Part shown: in pieces, positions 13,825 through 14,319 of the stretch | Position numbering within the stretch: position 1 is the first letter of the stretch | How the letters are laid out: each line of letters begins with the position of its first letter | NCBI GenBank assembly: GCA_964443525.1 | Contig: CAYUCY010000040.1 | Location: 1 to 14,319, forward strand | DNA: 14,319 nt | Direction of reading: 5' to 3' | Source of the DNA: CAYUCY01 sp964443525 | GTDB taxonomy: Bacteria; Pseudomonadota; Alphaproteobacteria; Caedimonadales; Caedimonadaceae | Notes under the pieces: model-generated | The model's database searches: none | The model's input: the letters and a program-made list of their open reading frames with translations, nothing else | What the model was told of the DNA's origin: nothing | Translations under genes and position numbers: made by a program

Positions 13825-14319
13825 TTAGCCAAGTAAAATTGAGCTTTTGCTTTAACGTCGGAGTCGGCGGCAGGATCATGGAGGACAGTCTCAAAGCCTG
13901 CTCTGGCGTTGACAAAATCCTGAAGTCCTTCTTGTCCCAAATAGCTCATTTCAGCCAAGTAAAATTGAGCTTTTGCTTTAACGTCGGAGTCGGCAGCAGG
14001 ATTAGTGAGGACAGCCTCAAAGCCTGCTCTGGCGGCCGGAAAATTTTGAGGTCCTCCTTGTCCCCAACGGTCCATTAGAGCCAAGTAAAATTGAGCTTTT
14101 GCTTTGAAAGAGGCGGGGGCGGCAGGATCATGGAGGACAGCCTCAAAGCCTGCTCTGGCGTTGACAAAATCCTCAAGTCCTCCTTCTCCCAAATAGTTCA
14201 TTTCAGCCAAATAAGATTGAGCCAGTGCTTTGATATCGGCGGGGGCGGCAGGATCATGGAGGATAGCCTCAAAGCCTGCTCTGGCGTTGACAAAATCCTC
14301 AAGTCCTCCTTCTCCCAAA
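13788..14319 (-). CDS. Sel1/TPR-like 42-residue-repeat protein, partial (5' end outside window, premature stop)
   Basis: The frame is open to the window edge, so the true start lies outside; the first TTG/Leu seen is inside a repeat. The product is built of 42-residue units of the form YLGxGGLxDFVNARAGFE, then A-V-L-H-D-P-A-A, then KAKAQFYLAEM. There are four nearly complete units and the beginning of a fifth, which stops at a TGA after GYGGSRE. The pattern of two short helices with Ala/Gly/Leu at fixed places and the LGxGG turn resembles Sel1-like and TPR solenoids, though 42 residues is longer than the usual 34-38. Such solenoids bind proteins; in host-associated bacteria many are effectors. 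No signal peptide can be judged because the N-terminus is missing. Confidence 0.7.
   Translation of the reverse strand, partial: LGEGGLEDFVNARAGFEAILHDPAAPADIKALAQSYLAEMNYLGEGGLEDFVNARAGFEAVLHDPAAPASFKAKAQFYLALMDRWGQGGPQNFPAARAGFEAVLTNPAADSDVKAKAQFYLAEMSYLGQEGLQDFVNARAGFETVLHDPAADSDVKAKAQFYLAKMSYLGYGGSRE
13825..14319. repeat. 126-bp tandem repeats in coding sequence
   Basis: The marker TTGACAAAATCC (or its variant) recurs at 14287, 14161, 14035 (variant CCGGAAAATTTTG) and 13909, exactly 126 bp apart. Copies differ by scattered substitutions and exchange of blocks such as GACGTCGGAGTCGGC versus GATATCGGCGGGGGC. This shows homogenisation between units. The array continues beyond the window. 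Confidence 0.92.

Overview
The window looks like chromosomal DNA of an alphaproteobacterium that is probably host-associated. This is inferred from three things: full-length housekeeping genes of proteobacterial type, a flagellar hook cluster in the order fliK-flgD-flgE behind a sigma-54-type promoter (as in Caulobacter-like alphaproteobacteria), and several accessory or decaying genes of the repeat-protein kind common in Holosporales- or Rickettsiales-like symbionts. The genus cannot be fixed from the sequence alone.

Region 1 (1-5978, + strand) is a TCA-cycle block: the end of sucA, then sucB, a very clean intrinsic terminator, and a second operon of an alpha/beta-hydrolase esterase, mdh, sucC and sucD. 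Together they convert 2-oxoglutarate to succinyl-CoA, succinyl-CoA to succinate, and malate to oxaloacetate. The esterase overlaps mdh and is the odd member. Region 2 (5979-6943) holds a decayed leucine-rich-repeat fragment and ppa (inorganic pyrophosphatase) with its own terminator, both on the minus strand.

Region 3 (about 7024-10810, minus strand) is the flagellar hook operon: fliK, flgD (hook cap) and flgE (hook), followed by a hairpin terminator. The fliK frame is interrupted by one in-frame TGA that separates the variable N-terminal part from the conserved C-terminal domain. A 14-bp perfect inverted repeat lies inside the N-terminal part. A sigma-54-like -24/-12 element sits just upstream of fliK.

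Region 4 (about 10811-12614) is an AT-rich accessory island on the + strand. It holds a 348-residue protein with a predicted signal peptide and a SAM-methyltransferase-like layout, followed by a 26-bp perfect palindrome and a short acidic ORF remnant. Region 5 (12615-13172, minus) is pgsA, for phosphatidylglycerophosphate synthesis.

Region 6 (13500-14319, minus, running off the window) is a Sel1/TPR-like protein gene built of exact 126-bp (42-residue) repeats. A 32-bp tandem duplication breaks it, and a 1-nt insertion further on restores the frame, leaving only a TGA in the way. Its C-terminal tail is acidic, then strongly basic and resembles a nuclear localisation signal, so a host-directed role is possible. 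No tRNA, rRNA, CRISPR array or insertion sequence was seen.
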